Notes: generated by a model not told the origin, from the sequence alone. 6,793 nucleotides of DNA from Candidatus Omnitrophota bacterium (GCA_028714055.1 JAQTNB010000062.1:1-6793), one strand, 5' to 3'; shown: positions 1-6,486, numbered from the stretch's first letter. Translations and numbers: made by a program.

Positions 1-1870
1 AAGAAACATTCCCTCCCAGCCTGCGCGCCAGGGCTTCGGCCTCGGCACGGCTGTAGCGGCCAAGCTCCCCGGTAAAAACAATGGTCTTTCCCGTAAGCGC
101 CGACTTGGCGGCGGGGGCGCGTTCTTCCGTAAAATTGACTCCCGCCTGCCGAAGGGCCTTGATCATGCGCACGCTGCGCTCATCCTTGAAGAATTTTACC
201 ACCGATTCGGCGATGACCGAGCCGAACTCATATATGGAATCAAAGTCATCCTGGCGGGCTTTCAGCAGGGCGTCCATCTCCCCGAAACGCTGCGCCATGA
301 CATACGCGGCCTTCTCCCCTACATGGCGGATCCCCAATCCGAAGATCAGCCGCGAAAGAGGCCGGCGCTTGCTCTGCTCTATCGCCTCAAGGAGGTTCGC
401 CGCTTTCTTTTCTTTGAATAATTCCAGCTGCAGCAATTCTTTTTTACCCAGGGAATAGATGTCCTCGATCCCCTTGATCAGGCCCTTCTGCACAAGCTGG
501 CTGACCGCCGATTCCCCCAGGCCTTCGATATCCATTGCCTGACGGGAGGCAAAATGCAGGATCGCGCGCTCAAGCTGTGCCGGGCAAAAAGGGTTCACGC
601 AGCGGTAGGCAACGTCTTCTTCTTTTTCTTTGACGATCCTTTCCCCGCAGGCAGGGCATTTATGCGGGATATGGAACGCCGCGCTGGAGGAGCTCTTGAC
701 CACCTTGACGACCTTGGGGATAACCTCCCCGGCGCGTTCGATCAAGACGCGGTCTTTGACCCGTATGTTTAAACGGCGTATCTCATCGAAATTATGCAGG
801 GTGGCGTGAGTTATGGTGACGCCCGCGCATTCTACGGGCTCAAGTTCGGCGGTCGGGGTGATGACGCCGGTCCTGCCGACGTTAACGTGTATGGCAACGA
901 CCGTGGTCGTCGCCTGCTGCGCGGGAAATTTATAGGCGATCGCCCAACGGGGGCTCTTAAGGGTTTCGCCGAGCATCCTCTGCAGGGCAAAATCGTTCAC
1001 CTTGATGACGATACCGTCCGTCTCGTAAGGCAGGCGCTTTCTCTTTTCTTCCCACTCCTTGCAATACGCGATGATCTCATCGAGGGTTTTCGCCAGCCGC
1101 ACATGGGGGTTGGTGCGTATGCCCCAGCCTTTGAGGCGCTCAAGGAATTCCCAGTGGGTGGCAATCTCCGGGCCCTTGTGCTCCCCCATCGAATGCGCGA
1201 AGAACGTCAATCTTCTCCTGGCGACCAGCGAAGGGTCCAGGAGCTTAAGCGAACCGCTTGCGGCATTGCGCGGATTGGCAAACGGGACCTCCCCCAGTTT
1301 CTCCTTCTCTCTATTCAGCGCGTCAAAATCAGGGCGCTCCATGTGCACCTCTCCCCTGACCTCGATCAAATCGGGAATATTCTTTCCGGCCAACGCCAGA
1401 GGTATGGCCCTGATGGTCTTGATGTTCCTGGTGACATCTTCGCCTGTTTCTCCGTCACCGCGGGTCGCGCCGGTGCGCAATACCCCTTTCTCGTAAGTAA
1501 GGTTGGCGCTGACACCGTCGATCTTGAGCTCCGCGACGTACTCGACTTTCTCCCGGGAACGCAAAACCTTATGCAGGCGCGTTTCCCAATCAGCCAGCTC
1601 ATCATATGAATAGGTGTTATCCAGCGAAATCATCCGCTGCCGGTGCCTGACCGTTTTAAAACCTTCGAGGATCCCCCCGGAAACGCGCTCCGTGGGAGAA
1701 TCGGCAGCCTTGAATTCAGGATGCGCCTCCTCCAGGTCTTTGAGCTCCCGCATCAGGCGGTCATATTCGGTATCGGAGATCTCCGGGTCACTCTGTTCAT
1801 AATAAAGGCGGTCATGGCGCCTGATCTGTGCCCGAAGCTCTTCTATTCTCTTCCTGGTCACCGGCTGCAT
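1..1870 (-). CDS. ligA: NAD-dependent DNA ligase LigA, 3' end cut off by window edge
   Basis: The enzyme seals nicks in duplex DNA using NAD+, during lagging-strand replication and repair in the cytoplasm. An uninterrupted frame of 623 codons runs from ATG at 1870 off the left edge; E. coli LigA has 671 residues, so only part of the BRCT domain is missing. Visible in order: domain Ia with the NMN-binding Tyr-rich segment (Y23, Y36-D37); adenylation domain with the AELKIDG motif, nucleophile K116; TRGDGETGED at 138-145; EVRGE (E170-E174); DGIVIK with K290; WAIAYKFP with K314; OB fold with VGRTGVITP; a zinc finger of C405, C408, C424 and C429; helix-hairpin-helix region with LGIRHVGE near 512-519; BRCT start near 592 (LTGKTIVFTGEL). 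K290 and K314 fall at the same numbers as in E. coli. The start lies 1 bp after the upstream phosphoesterase stop, with only a weak ribosome binding site, so translational coupling is likely. It is last of the visible genes in its transcript. Confidence 0.97.
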   Translation of the reverse strand, partial: MQPVTRKRIEELRAQIRRHDRLYYEQSDPEISDTEYDRLMRELKDLEEAHPEFKAADSPTERVSGGILEGFKTVRHRQRMISLDNTYSYDELADWETRLHKVLRSREKVEYVAELKIDGVSANLTYEKGVLRTGATRGDGETGEDVTRNIKTIRAIPLALAGKNIPDLIEVRGEVHMERPDFDALNREKEKLGEVPFANPRNAASGSLKLLDPSLVARRRLTFFAHSMGEHKGPEIATHWEFLERLKGWGIRTNPHVRLAKTLDEIIAYCKEWEEKRKRLPYETDGIVIKVNDFALQRMLGETLKSPRWAIAYKFPAQQATTTVVAIHVNVGRTGVITPTAELEPVECAGVTITHATLHNFDEIRRLNIRVKDRVLIERAGEVIPKVVKVVKSSSSAAFHIPHKCPACGERIVKEKEEDVAYRCVNPFCPAQLERAILHFASRQAMDIEGLGESAVSQLVQKGLIKGIEDIYSLGKKELLQLELFKEKKAANLLEAIEQSKRRPLSRLIFGLGIRHVGEKAAYVMAQRFGEMDALLKARQDDFDSIYEFGSVIAESVVKFFKDERSVRMIKALRQAGVNFTEERAPAAKSALTGKTIVFTGELGRYSRAEAEALARRLGGNVS

Positions 1871-1871
1871 C

Positions 1872-2606
1872 TTAGGTCCCCGTCAAAAGCCTTTCTCCCA
1901 GATAAGCGGGAAGCCCGTTCTCGGCGATCTTTCCGGCCGCCTTGCGGATATCATAGGCGACCCTTTTAATACTGACCATGGAAGCCTCGCTGTCATAAAC
2001 GCAATAGGCTGCCCGGGGATCACGGTCCCGGGGCTGGCCGACACTGCCGACATTGACGATATATTTCTTTCCCTTGACGATCCTGCAGGACCCGCCTGTT
2101 TCCTGGCGCATGCCGCCGGATTCATCCCGGATAATGATCCCTGCTACGTGGGTATGGCCGACAAAACAAATATTGTCCTGGCCCAGCGCGGCAAAGGTTG
2201 CGGCGGCCTCCGAGAACCCGAGCATATAATCGAAAAATTGAGGCCCATGAAGCGTGCCGTGAGCCAGCACCAGGTCGGGATTACGGCAGACAAGCTGCAA
2301 GGCAGCCAGGTATCCAAGGCCGGAGCTCTCCGACAGGGTGCTTTTTGTCCAGGCGATCGCCTGGCGGGCAAAAGAATTGAAATACTCGGAGGGAAAAAGC
2401 CCTGCGGCTGCCCAATCGTGATTGCCTGCGACTGCCGTACCCGGCAGGGAACTGACTTTTGCGACGCACTCCCGGGGATCGGCCGCATATCCGACTATAT
2501 CACCGGCACAATAATACTGCCCGACCTTTTCCTGTTCATAGGCTTTGAGGACCGCCTCCAAAGCCTCAAGGTTTGAATGCACATCGGAAAAGATGCCGTA
2601 ACGCAT
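1872..2606 (-). CDS. Calcineurin-like metallophosphoesterase (YfcE/MJ0936-type)
   Basis: This 244-residue protein is a predicted cytoplasmic two-metal phosphoesterase with no signal peptide or membrane segment. It carries the full metallophosphatase signature: SDVHSN (D8, H10), GDIVGY (G35-D36), GNHD (G61, N62-H63-D64), LAHG (H116) and GHTH (G150, H151, H153), followed by NVGSVGQPRD at 185-194, which is typical of the single-domain branch related to YfcE and MJ0936. Known members are phosphodiesterases or phosphatases on small substrates in vitro, and some relatives act as protein phosphatases, so the substrate cannot be assigned. The ATG overlaps the acyP stop by one base (TGATG at 2608-2604), and the stop is 1 bp from the ligA start, so all three are probably translated from one mRNA. 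The fold and metal site are very secure; the physiological role is unknown. Confidence 0.93.
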   Translation of the reverse strand: MRYGIFSDVHSNLEALEAVLKAYEQEKVGQYYCAGDIVGYAADPRECVAKVSSLPGTAVAGNHDWAAAGLFPSEYFNSFARQAIAWTKSTLSESSGLGYLAALQLVCRNPDLVLAHGTLHGPQFFDYMLGFSEAAATFAALGQDNICFVGHTHVAGIIIRDESGGMRQETGGSCRIVKGKKYIVNVGSVGQPRDRDPRAAYCVYDSEASMVSIKRVAYDIRKAAGKIAENGLPAYLGERLLTGT

Positions 2607-2878
2607 CAGAATTTGATCCTGAACTCCTTGAACCTGCCTGCGGCTTCAAGCCAGTGTATATCGGCATCGTCGATACAGCGCGAAAAATCCTGATTAATGC
2701 GGCTGAGGAATTCTTTAAGGGCCTCTTCGCCGGCTTCGGCGCGCAGCTCAACGCGGCCATCGGGAAGGTTCATGATCCAACCGTTGACGGAAAGTTCGCG
2801 GGCGATATTTTCAACCGCAAACCTGAAGCCGACGCCCTGCACCTTGCCCGTAAAAAAAATGTGGATTTGTTTCTGCAT
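2606..2878 (-). CDS. acyP: Acylphosphatase
   Basis: This 90-residue protein has the normal acylphosphatase length and would hydrolyse carboxyl-phosphate bonds such as that of 1,3-bisphosphoglycerate. The signature GKVQGVGFRF spans residues 11-20, with the phosphate-binding arginine R19. The second motif, GWIMNLPDGRVE (33-44), supplies the catalytic asparagine N37; the position before it is Met where most family members have Arg. The C-terminal part ends in the usual FKEFRIKF strand. The ATG at 2878 puts ten residues ahead of the signature, as expected, and no later start would keep it. Oddly, no Shine-Dalgarno precedes it; the 31-nt leader after the tRNA instead contains CCTCCTC. It follows a tRNA-Pro gene and overlaps the metallophosphoesterase gene downstream by one base. 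Confidence 0.95.
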   Translation of the reverse strand: MQKQIHIFFTGKVQGVGFRFAVENIARELSVNGWIMNLPDGRVELRAEAGEEALKEFLSRINQDFSRCIDDADIHWLEAAGRFKEFRIKF

Positions 2879-2909
2879 GAGAAAAAAGCTGTGTTACGAG
2901 GAGGAATTA

Positions 2910-2984
2910 TCGGGGCGACAGGATTTGAACCTGTGACCTCAGCGTCCCGAACGCTGCGCTCTAGCCAAGCTGAGCCACGCCCCG
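2910..2984 (-). tRNA. tRNA-Pro (anticodon CGG)
   Basis: A complete 75-nt cloverleaf folds by hand on the minus strand. The acceptor stem is CGGGGCG (2984-2978) with CGCCCCG (2917-2911), giving the C1-G72 pair typical of bacterial proline tRNAs, and the discriminator is A at 2910. The D stem is GCTC/GAGC with a 10-nt loop. The anticodon stem is CAGCG/CGCTG around loop TTCGGGA, so the anticodon is CGG at 2949-2947, reading codon CCG. The variable loop is AGGTC. The T arm is ACAGG-TTCAAAT-CCTGT. No CCA is encoded after the discriminator (TAA follows), so it must be added enzymatically. A strong promoter lies about 30 bp upstream, and acyP begins 31 bp after the 3' end with no terminator visible between them. 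Confidence 0.97.
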
Positions 2985-3013
2985 AGGAAAATGCCTTCTA
3001 AATTTATCTTTTT

Positions 3014-3042
3014 AGTATAGCAGAAATAGAAAAGATTGGCAA
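3014..3042 (-). promoter_or_regulatory. Predicted sigma70-type promoter for tRNA-Pro and downstream genes
   Basis: Read on the minus strand, TTGCCA (3042-3037) and TATACT (3019-3014) are separated by exactly 17 bp. TGC directly precedes the -10 box, making an extended -10. Predicted transcription would begin near 3007, about 22 nt before the first tRNA base. The -35 box starts 4 bp after the ribE stop codon, in a clearly AT-rich stretch. The start site is inferred, not observed. Confidence 0.78.
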
Positions 3043-3045
3043 TAT

Positions 3046-3618
3046 TTAGGAGTTCTTTTTGGTAAGCACATCGAATTCCACGTTTACCTTTTCCGAGGGG
3101 CCCTTGAATTTCAGGGTCGTATGCTCAAGGGTATGCGGTATGATATACACGCCGAAGGTATTGCCTTTCTTATACACCACGGTCAGGCTGATACCGTCGA
3201 GCGAAACCGACCCCTGCGGGACGATAAATCCCAGGTACCGGTGAGGGACAGCCACCTCGACGCAAAGGTTGGAAGAAACGTGTTTTTTCTGGCGTATGAT
3301 CCCGATGCAATCGACGTGCCCGGTGACAAAATGTCCCGAGATCCTCTCTCCCACCCGCAGGCTGCGCTCAAGGTTGACCTTGGAGCCGGTATGCAACTCC
3401 CCGAGGTTCGTAGCCGTAAGGGTCTGCTGTATGACTTCAAAACTCAGCGTGCCCTTATCTATGCCGACGACCGTCAGGCACGTCCCGTTAACGGCGATAC
3501 TGTCTCCCACAACCGTCCCGTCCAGGGCCTCTGCGGCGGATACCTCCAGCAGCGTAACCACACCGCGCCTGCTTATCGTTTTGACTGACCCCAATTCTTC
3601 TACGATACCGGAAAACAT
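3046..3618 (-). CDS. ribE: Riboflavin synthase, alpha subunit (short C-terminus)
   Basis: The enzyme dismutates two molecules of 6,7-dimethyl-8-ribityllumazine into riboflavin and the RibH substrate 5-amino-6-ribitylaminouracil. The protein has 190 residues in two tandem lumazine-binding barrels: about 1-95, beginning MFSGIVEELG with NGTCLTV at 44-50 (C47), and about 96-187, with SLDGISLTV at 139-147 and IPHTLEHTTL at 160-169. The junction SGHFVTGHVD at 94-103 holds H96 and H101. Most homologues run to roughly 200-215 residues and end in a helix after the second barrel. Here the protein stops soon after EFDVLTK with only KNS left, so that helix is absent. The ATG lies 3 bp after the ribD stop; a GGAAGG in the ribD tail is a weak, distant ribosome binding site, so coupling with ribD is likely. 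Confidence 0.96.
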   Translation of the reverse strand: MFSGIVEELGSVKTISRRGVVTLLEVSAAEALDGTVVGDSIAVNGTCLTVVGIDKGTLSFEVIQQTLTATNLGELHTGSKVNLERSLRVGERISGHFVTGHVDCIGIIRQKKHVSSNLCVEVAVPHRYLGFIVPQGSVSLDGISLTVVYKKGNTFGVYIIPHTLEHTTLKFKGPSEKVNVEFDVLTKKNS

Positions 3619-3621
3619 AGC

Positions 3622-4722
3622 CTAAGAAACGTAACCTTCCGCCAGTATATCCTCTCCGAAACGCCGTATGCGTAAATTTTTGATCTTGATCGCCCGGTTA
3701 ACCAGCGGAACGCCCTTGCCCATCACCGAGCCGATCGCGTCCTTCCCGCCGATGATCTTGGGGCTGATAAAGAAAAGTACTTTATCTACCAGGCCTTCGT
3801 CAAAAAGCGAGCCGATCAGGGTGCCGCCCCCCTCGACAAGGATACTGGTTATTTCAAAGCGCTGCGCAAGCTTCTTAAGCGCGTCCTTAAGGTTGATCTG
3901 CCCCTCTTTTTCCTTTACCTCCAGGATCTTCGCCTTATCAACGAGAAACTGCCTGTTCTGCGTTGCCTGCCCGTCGGGAGAAGAAACCGTGACGATAATG
4001 ACCGGGCTGTGGCCGCTGAAGACATTGGCGTTCTGCGGAGTGCTCACCTGGCTGTCGATAATGACTTTTGCCGGGTGGCGCGCGGAGAACCAGGCGTCAA
4101 GCCGGGGGTCATCCCTCAATACGGTATTCACCCCCACCATCACGGCGTCATAGAACTGCCGCATGCGGTGCGCGTAGGCCCGCGACTTATCGGAAGTTAT
4201 CCATTTGGAATCCCCTCCGGAAGTGGCGATCTTCCCGTCAAGCGACTGCGCTACCTTGACCGTCACAAAAGGGATCCTCCGGGTGATATATTTTATGAAG
4301 GCTTCGTTCATGAAGCTCAGGCGCTCCTGGCAAAACCCGGCCTCAACCTTTACTCCCCGCTGTTTCAATATCGCGCACCCCTTGCCGTTATTCATCGGGT
4401 TAGGGTCGATCATCCCGATGACGACCCGGCGGATGCCGCTATTCACTATCCGGTCCACGCACGGAGGCGTCTTTCCAAAATGCGCGCAGGGCTCCAGGGT
4501 CACATAGAGCGTGGCTCCCCGGGCGCGCGTGCCTGCCTCATCCAGGGCAATGACTTCGGCATGCGCTCCCCCTGCCTTCTGATGGTATCCCCGGCCGACC
4601 ACCTTGTTATCCTTGACCACCACCGCCCCGACCAGAGGATTAGGAGAAGTCATCCCCCTGGCCTTGAGGGCAAGCCTGATAGCCATATTCATAAAGTAAT
4701 TGTGGTTTTTTTGTGATTTCAT
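3622..4722 (-). CDS. ribD: Bifunctional pyrimidine deaminase/reductase RibD
   Basis: RibD converts 2,5-diamino-6-ribosylamino-pyrimidinone 5'-phosphate to 5-amino-6-ribitylaminouracil 5'-phosphate by zinc-dependent deamination and then NADPH reduction of the ribose. The 366-residue length is normal. The N-terminal deaminase domain (about 5-148) shows SPNPLVGAVV (26-35), the zinc and proton-shuttle motif HAE (54-56) and the PC...PPC pair with zinc ligands C79 and C88. The C-terminal reductase domain (about 150-366) shows KVAQSLDGKIAT (156-167), SKWITS (172-177), GVNTVLRDDPRL (197-208) and VEGGGTL (296-302). DPNPMNNGKG at 106-115 differs slightly from the usual DPNPxVxGxG. The ATG at 4722 follows the PHP gene stop by 7 bp with only a weak ribosome binding site; the later Met11 and Met13 are possible starts but would trim an N-terminus that aligns well with the family. 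Confidence 0.97.
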   Translation of the reverse strand: MKSQKNHNYFMNMAIRLALKARGMTSPNPLVGAVVVKDNKVVGRGYHQKAGGAHAEVIALDEAGTRARGATLYVTLEPCAHFGKTPPCVDRIVNSGIRRVVIGMIDPNPMNNGKGCAILKQRGVKVEAGFCQERLSFMNEAFIKYITRRIPFVTVKVAQSLDGKIATSGGDSKWITSDKSRAYAHRMRQFYDAVMVGVNTVLRDDPRLDAWFSARHPAKVIIDSQVSTPQNANVFSGHSPVIIVTVSSPDGQATQNRQFLVDKAKILEVKEKEGQINLKDALKKLAQRFEITSILVEGGGTLIGSLFDEGLVDKVLFFISPKIIGGKDAIGSVMGKGVPLVNRAIKIKNLRIRRFGEDILAEGYVS

Positions 4723-4729
4723 TTTGAGT

Positions 4730-5563
4730 TTAAGCTTTATCCGTCAGTCCCCGGGCCCCTTTAAGCTTTTCGACCAGGTCATACGGGACCTTAAGAGAGC
4801 CGACAGAGATGTTTGGTTTTGCGGAACCGTGGCAGTCCGAACCGCCGGTAACCAGCAGCCCGTGTTTTTCTGCCAGTGCCAGATACACATTGGTCTTCTC
4901 GGAAGAATGCTCCGGGTAATAGGCCTCTATCCCCATCAGCCCGTCCTTGACGAACAAAGGGATCAGGGCGTCGTTGCCGAGGGAATACGGATGGGCCAGC
5001 ACCGGTATGCCTTGCGACTCCCGGATAAGCGCTATTGCCTGGGCAGGAGAAAACCTGAAGCCCGAGACATACGCCGGAGACCTGTCCCCGATATACTTCT
5101 TAAAGGCTTCGTAGACCGAGCCTACCGCGCCGCTTGCCACCATCGCCTGCGCGATATGCAGCCTCCCGACGGTCCCTTTACCGGAAATGCCGAAGACCGC
5201 ATCGGGATCGATATCCACGCCCGTCGCCTCTTTGAGTTTTTTAAGGATCTTAAAGACCCTGAGCCTCCGGTCTTCTTTGAGCCCCAGAAGTTTTTTCCCC
5301 AGCTCGGGGTCGCGGTGGTCCAGCAGGTAACCGAGGATATGTATTTCGGCCCCTTCGAACTCGGCGGTCAATTCGATGCCGCTGACGACCTCTAAGCCGC
5401 TGCCCCGGGATGCCTCGATCGCCGGCTCGATACCTTCGACGGTATCATGGTCCACCACGGAGACCGCCGCAAGGCCAGCCTTGACACCCTCGGCCACCAA
5501 TTCCCCGGGGCTGAAGGTCCCGTCGGAATAAGCGGTATGGACGTGCAGGTCGGCATATCTCAT
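4730..5563 (-). CDS. PHP-domain metal-dependent phosphoesterase (TrpH/YciV-type)
   Basis: This 277-residue cytoplasmic protein is a predicted trinuclear metal phosphoesterase of the PHP family. Motifs in order: DLHVHT at 5-10 (D5, H7, H9), YSDGT (D14), VVDHD with H39, GIEL with E64, EIHILGY with H75, GRLH (R134, H136), LAHP with H191, and SDCHG with D243 and H245. This pattern, including the middle insertion with GRxH, matches the TrpH/YciV branch, whose E. coli member hydrolyses nucleoside 3',5'-bisphosphates and 5' ends of short RNA. The ATG overlaps the nusB stop in an ATGA (5563-5560), and ribD follows after 7 bp, so it belongs to the riboflavin operon. That location raises a possible role in flavin synthesis, which is inference; a housekeeping nucleotide or RNA role is equally plausible. 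Confidence 0.93.
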   Translation of the reverse strand: MRYADLHVHTAYSDGTFSPGELVAEGVKAGLAAVSVVDHDTVEGIEPAIEASRGSGLEVVSGIELTAEFEGAEIHILGYLLDHRDPELGKKLLGLKEDRRLRVFKILKKLKEATGVDIDPDAVFGISGKGTVGRLHIAQAMVASGAVGSVYEAFKKYIGDRSPAYVSGFRFSPAQAIALIRESQGIPVLAHPYSLGNDALIPLFVKDGLMGIEAYYPEHSSEKTNVYLALAEKHGLLVTGGSDCHGSAKPNISVGSLKVPYDLVEKLKGARGLTDKA

Positions 5564-5976
5564 TTTTTCTGCTCGGCCTTGATCTTATCGAGCACGGCGT
5601 TGACGAACTTGCCCGCCTCGATGCTGGAATACCTCTTGGCCAACTCTACCGCTTCGTTAATGGAAACCTTGGGCGGGATATCCGTGCGGAAAGCCAGCTC
5701 ATAACAACCGAGCCGCAAAATGTTGCGGTCCACGATAGCCATACGCTTCAATTGCCAGTTGGTCGCATGGCGGGAGATTATCCCGTCGATATCCGGCATC
5801 CGGGAAAAAGCCCCCTTTACCAGCTCTCCGGCAAAACAACTGACCTGTTCCTCGATGCCTTCTTCCTCGCGGCATTTCCAGAACTTCTCCAAGGCCTCGT
5901 CGGGTGATTCGCCTGTTACGTCGATCTGGTAAAGCACCTGTAAAGCAAATTCCCGGGAAAGTGTGCGTTTACGCAT
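5560..5976 (-). CDS. nusB: Transcription antitermination factor NusB
   Basis: NusB binds boxA RNA with ribosomal protein S10 (NusE) and supports antitermination and processing during rRNA transcription. The 138-residue length matches the family (E. coli 139). The N-terminal RNA-binding helix shows RxxSREFALQVLYQ (4-17). The second half has the highly conserved NWQLKRMAIVDRNILRLG (72-89), then PPKVSINEAVELAKRYS (100-116) and GKFVNAVLDKI (121-131). The start at 5976 is fixed by AGGAG four bases upstream (5985-5981). It lies 24 bp after ribH, a pairing common across bacteria, and overlaps the next gene by 4 bp. Confidence 0.97.
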   Translation of the reverse strand: MRKRTLSREFALQVLYQIDVTGESPDEALEKFWKCREEEGIEEQVSCFAGELVKGAFSRMPDIDGIISRHATNWQLKRMAIVDRNILRLGCYELAFRTDIPPKVSINEAVELAKRYSSIEAGKFVNAVLDKIKAEQKK

Positions 5977-5980
5977 ATTG

Positions 5981-5985
5981 CTCCT
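5981..5985 (-). promoter_or_regulatory. Ribosome binding site of nusB
   Basis: AGGAG on the minus strand lies 4 nt before the nusB ATG at 5976, in the 24-bp ribH-nusB gap. The spacing is slightly short but supports this start. Confidence 0.7.
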
Positions 5986-6000
5986 GCTGCCGTTGCGACG

Positions 6001-6468
6001 CTATTTGATCTGACCAAGCAGGTTTGCCATCTCGATGGCGGAAAGCGCTGCGTCCCTGACCTTGTTGCCGTCCTTGGTCCCCGCGCGTTCGATCGCCTGC
6101 TCTATCGTGTCGGCGGTGATGATGCCGAAGATCGCCGGAAGGCCGGTGGCCTGCGCGACCTGAGCCACGCCCTTGGCCGCTTCCGAAGCAATGAAGTCGA
6201 AATGCGGGGTAGAGCCGCGGATCACGGCACCCAGGCAGATGACCGCATCGTAATCTTTTGATTTTGCCAGTTTCTGAGCGGCAACCGGGATTTCAAAAGC
6301 GCCCGGGACCCAGACCACTGTCGTATCCTGCTCTGCGCAGCCATGACGGGTAAGCGTATCAATACAGCCGGCGATCAGCTCCTTGGTGACAAAATCGTTA
6401 AAGCGCGAAGCGATAATGCAAAACTTTTTTCCCTTGGCGATCAGGTTCCCTTCAATGATTTTTCCCAT
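6001..6468 (-). CDS. ribH: 6,7-dimethyl-8-ribityllumazine synthase
   Basis: RibH condenses 5-amino-6-ribitylaminouracil with 3,4-dihydroxy-2-butanone 4-phosphate to give lumazine, the RibE substrate, and usually forms pentamers or 60-subunit shells. The 155-residue length is typical. Visible are the substrate-binding SRFN (21-24), VPGAFEIP (54-61), CLGAVIRGSTPHFDFI (78-93) with catalytic H89, ADTIEQAIERAGTKDGNK (119-136) with phosphate-binding R128, and the C-terminal SAIEMANLL (143-151). The loop that usually reads GNKG is GNKV here, a mild departure. The ATG at 6468 is set by a strong AGGAGGG seven bases upstream. It follows ribBA after 53 bp that include a hairpin and precedes nusB by 24 bp. 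Confidence 0.97.
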   Translation of the reverse strand: MGKIIEGNLIAKGKKFCIIASRFNDFVTKELIAGCIDTLTRHGCAEQDTTVVWVPGAFEIPVAAQKLAKSKDYDAVICLGAVIRGSTPHFDFIASEAAKGVAQVAQATGLPAIFGIITADTIEQAIERAGTKDGNKVRDAALSAIEMANLLGQIK

Positions 6469-6475
6469 ATGCGTT

Positions 6476-6486
6476 CCCTCCTCCTC
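6476..6486 (-). promoter_or_regulatory. Strong ribosome binding site of ribH
   Basis: The minus strand reads GAGGAGGAGGG, containing two overlapping AGGAGG-like cores, with the proximal one 7 nt from the ribH ATG. This is by far the best Shine-Dalgarno in the window and contrasts with the weak sites of ribD, ribE, acyP and ligA. Confidence 0.85.

Noticed and set aside
794..1609. Plus-strand open frame of 271 codons
   Set aside because: It lies wholly antisense to ligA, which shows every family motif. The translation resembles no known family and comes from GC-rich codon bias in the opposite strand.
2879..2915. Separate promoter for acyP with GATAAT as a -10 box at the tRNA 3' end
   Set aside because: No -35-like hexamer lies 16-18 bp upstream; the nearest candidate, TTCAAA in the T loop, is only 12 bp away and is part of the tRNA.
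2573..3001. Plus-strand open frame of 142 codons whose end reads ATGFEPVTSASRTL-like
   Set aside because: It is antisense to the phosphoesterase start, acyP and the tRNA. The end is the familiar false protein produced by translating the complement of a tRNA gene, and the overlapping frame ending GRQDLNL at 2936 is the same artefact.
4009..5395. Two long plus-strand frames of 235 and 231 codons
   Set aside because: Both are antisense to the well-supported ribD and PHP genes, lack ribosome binding sites and show no recognisable motifs.
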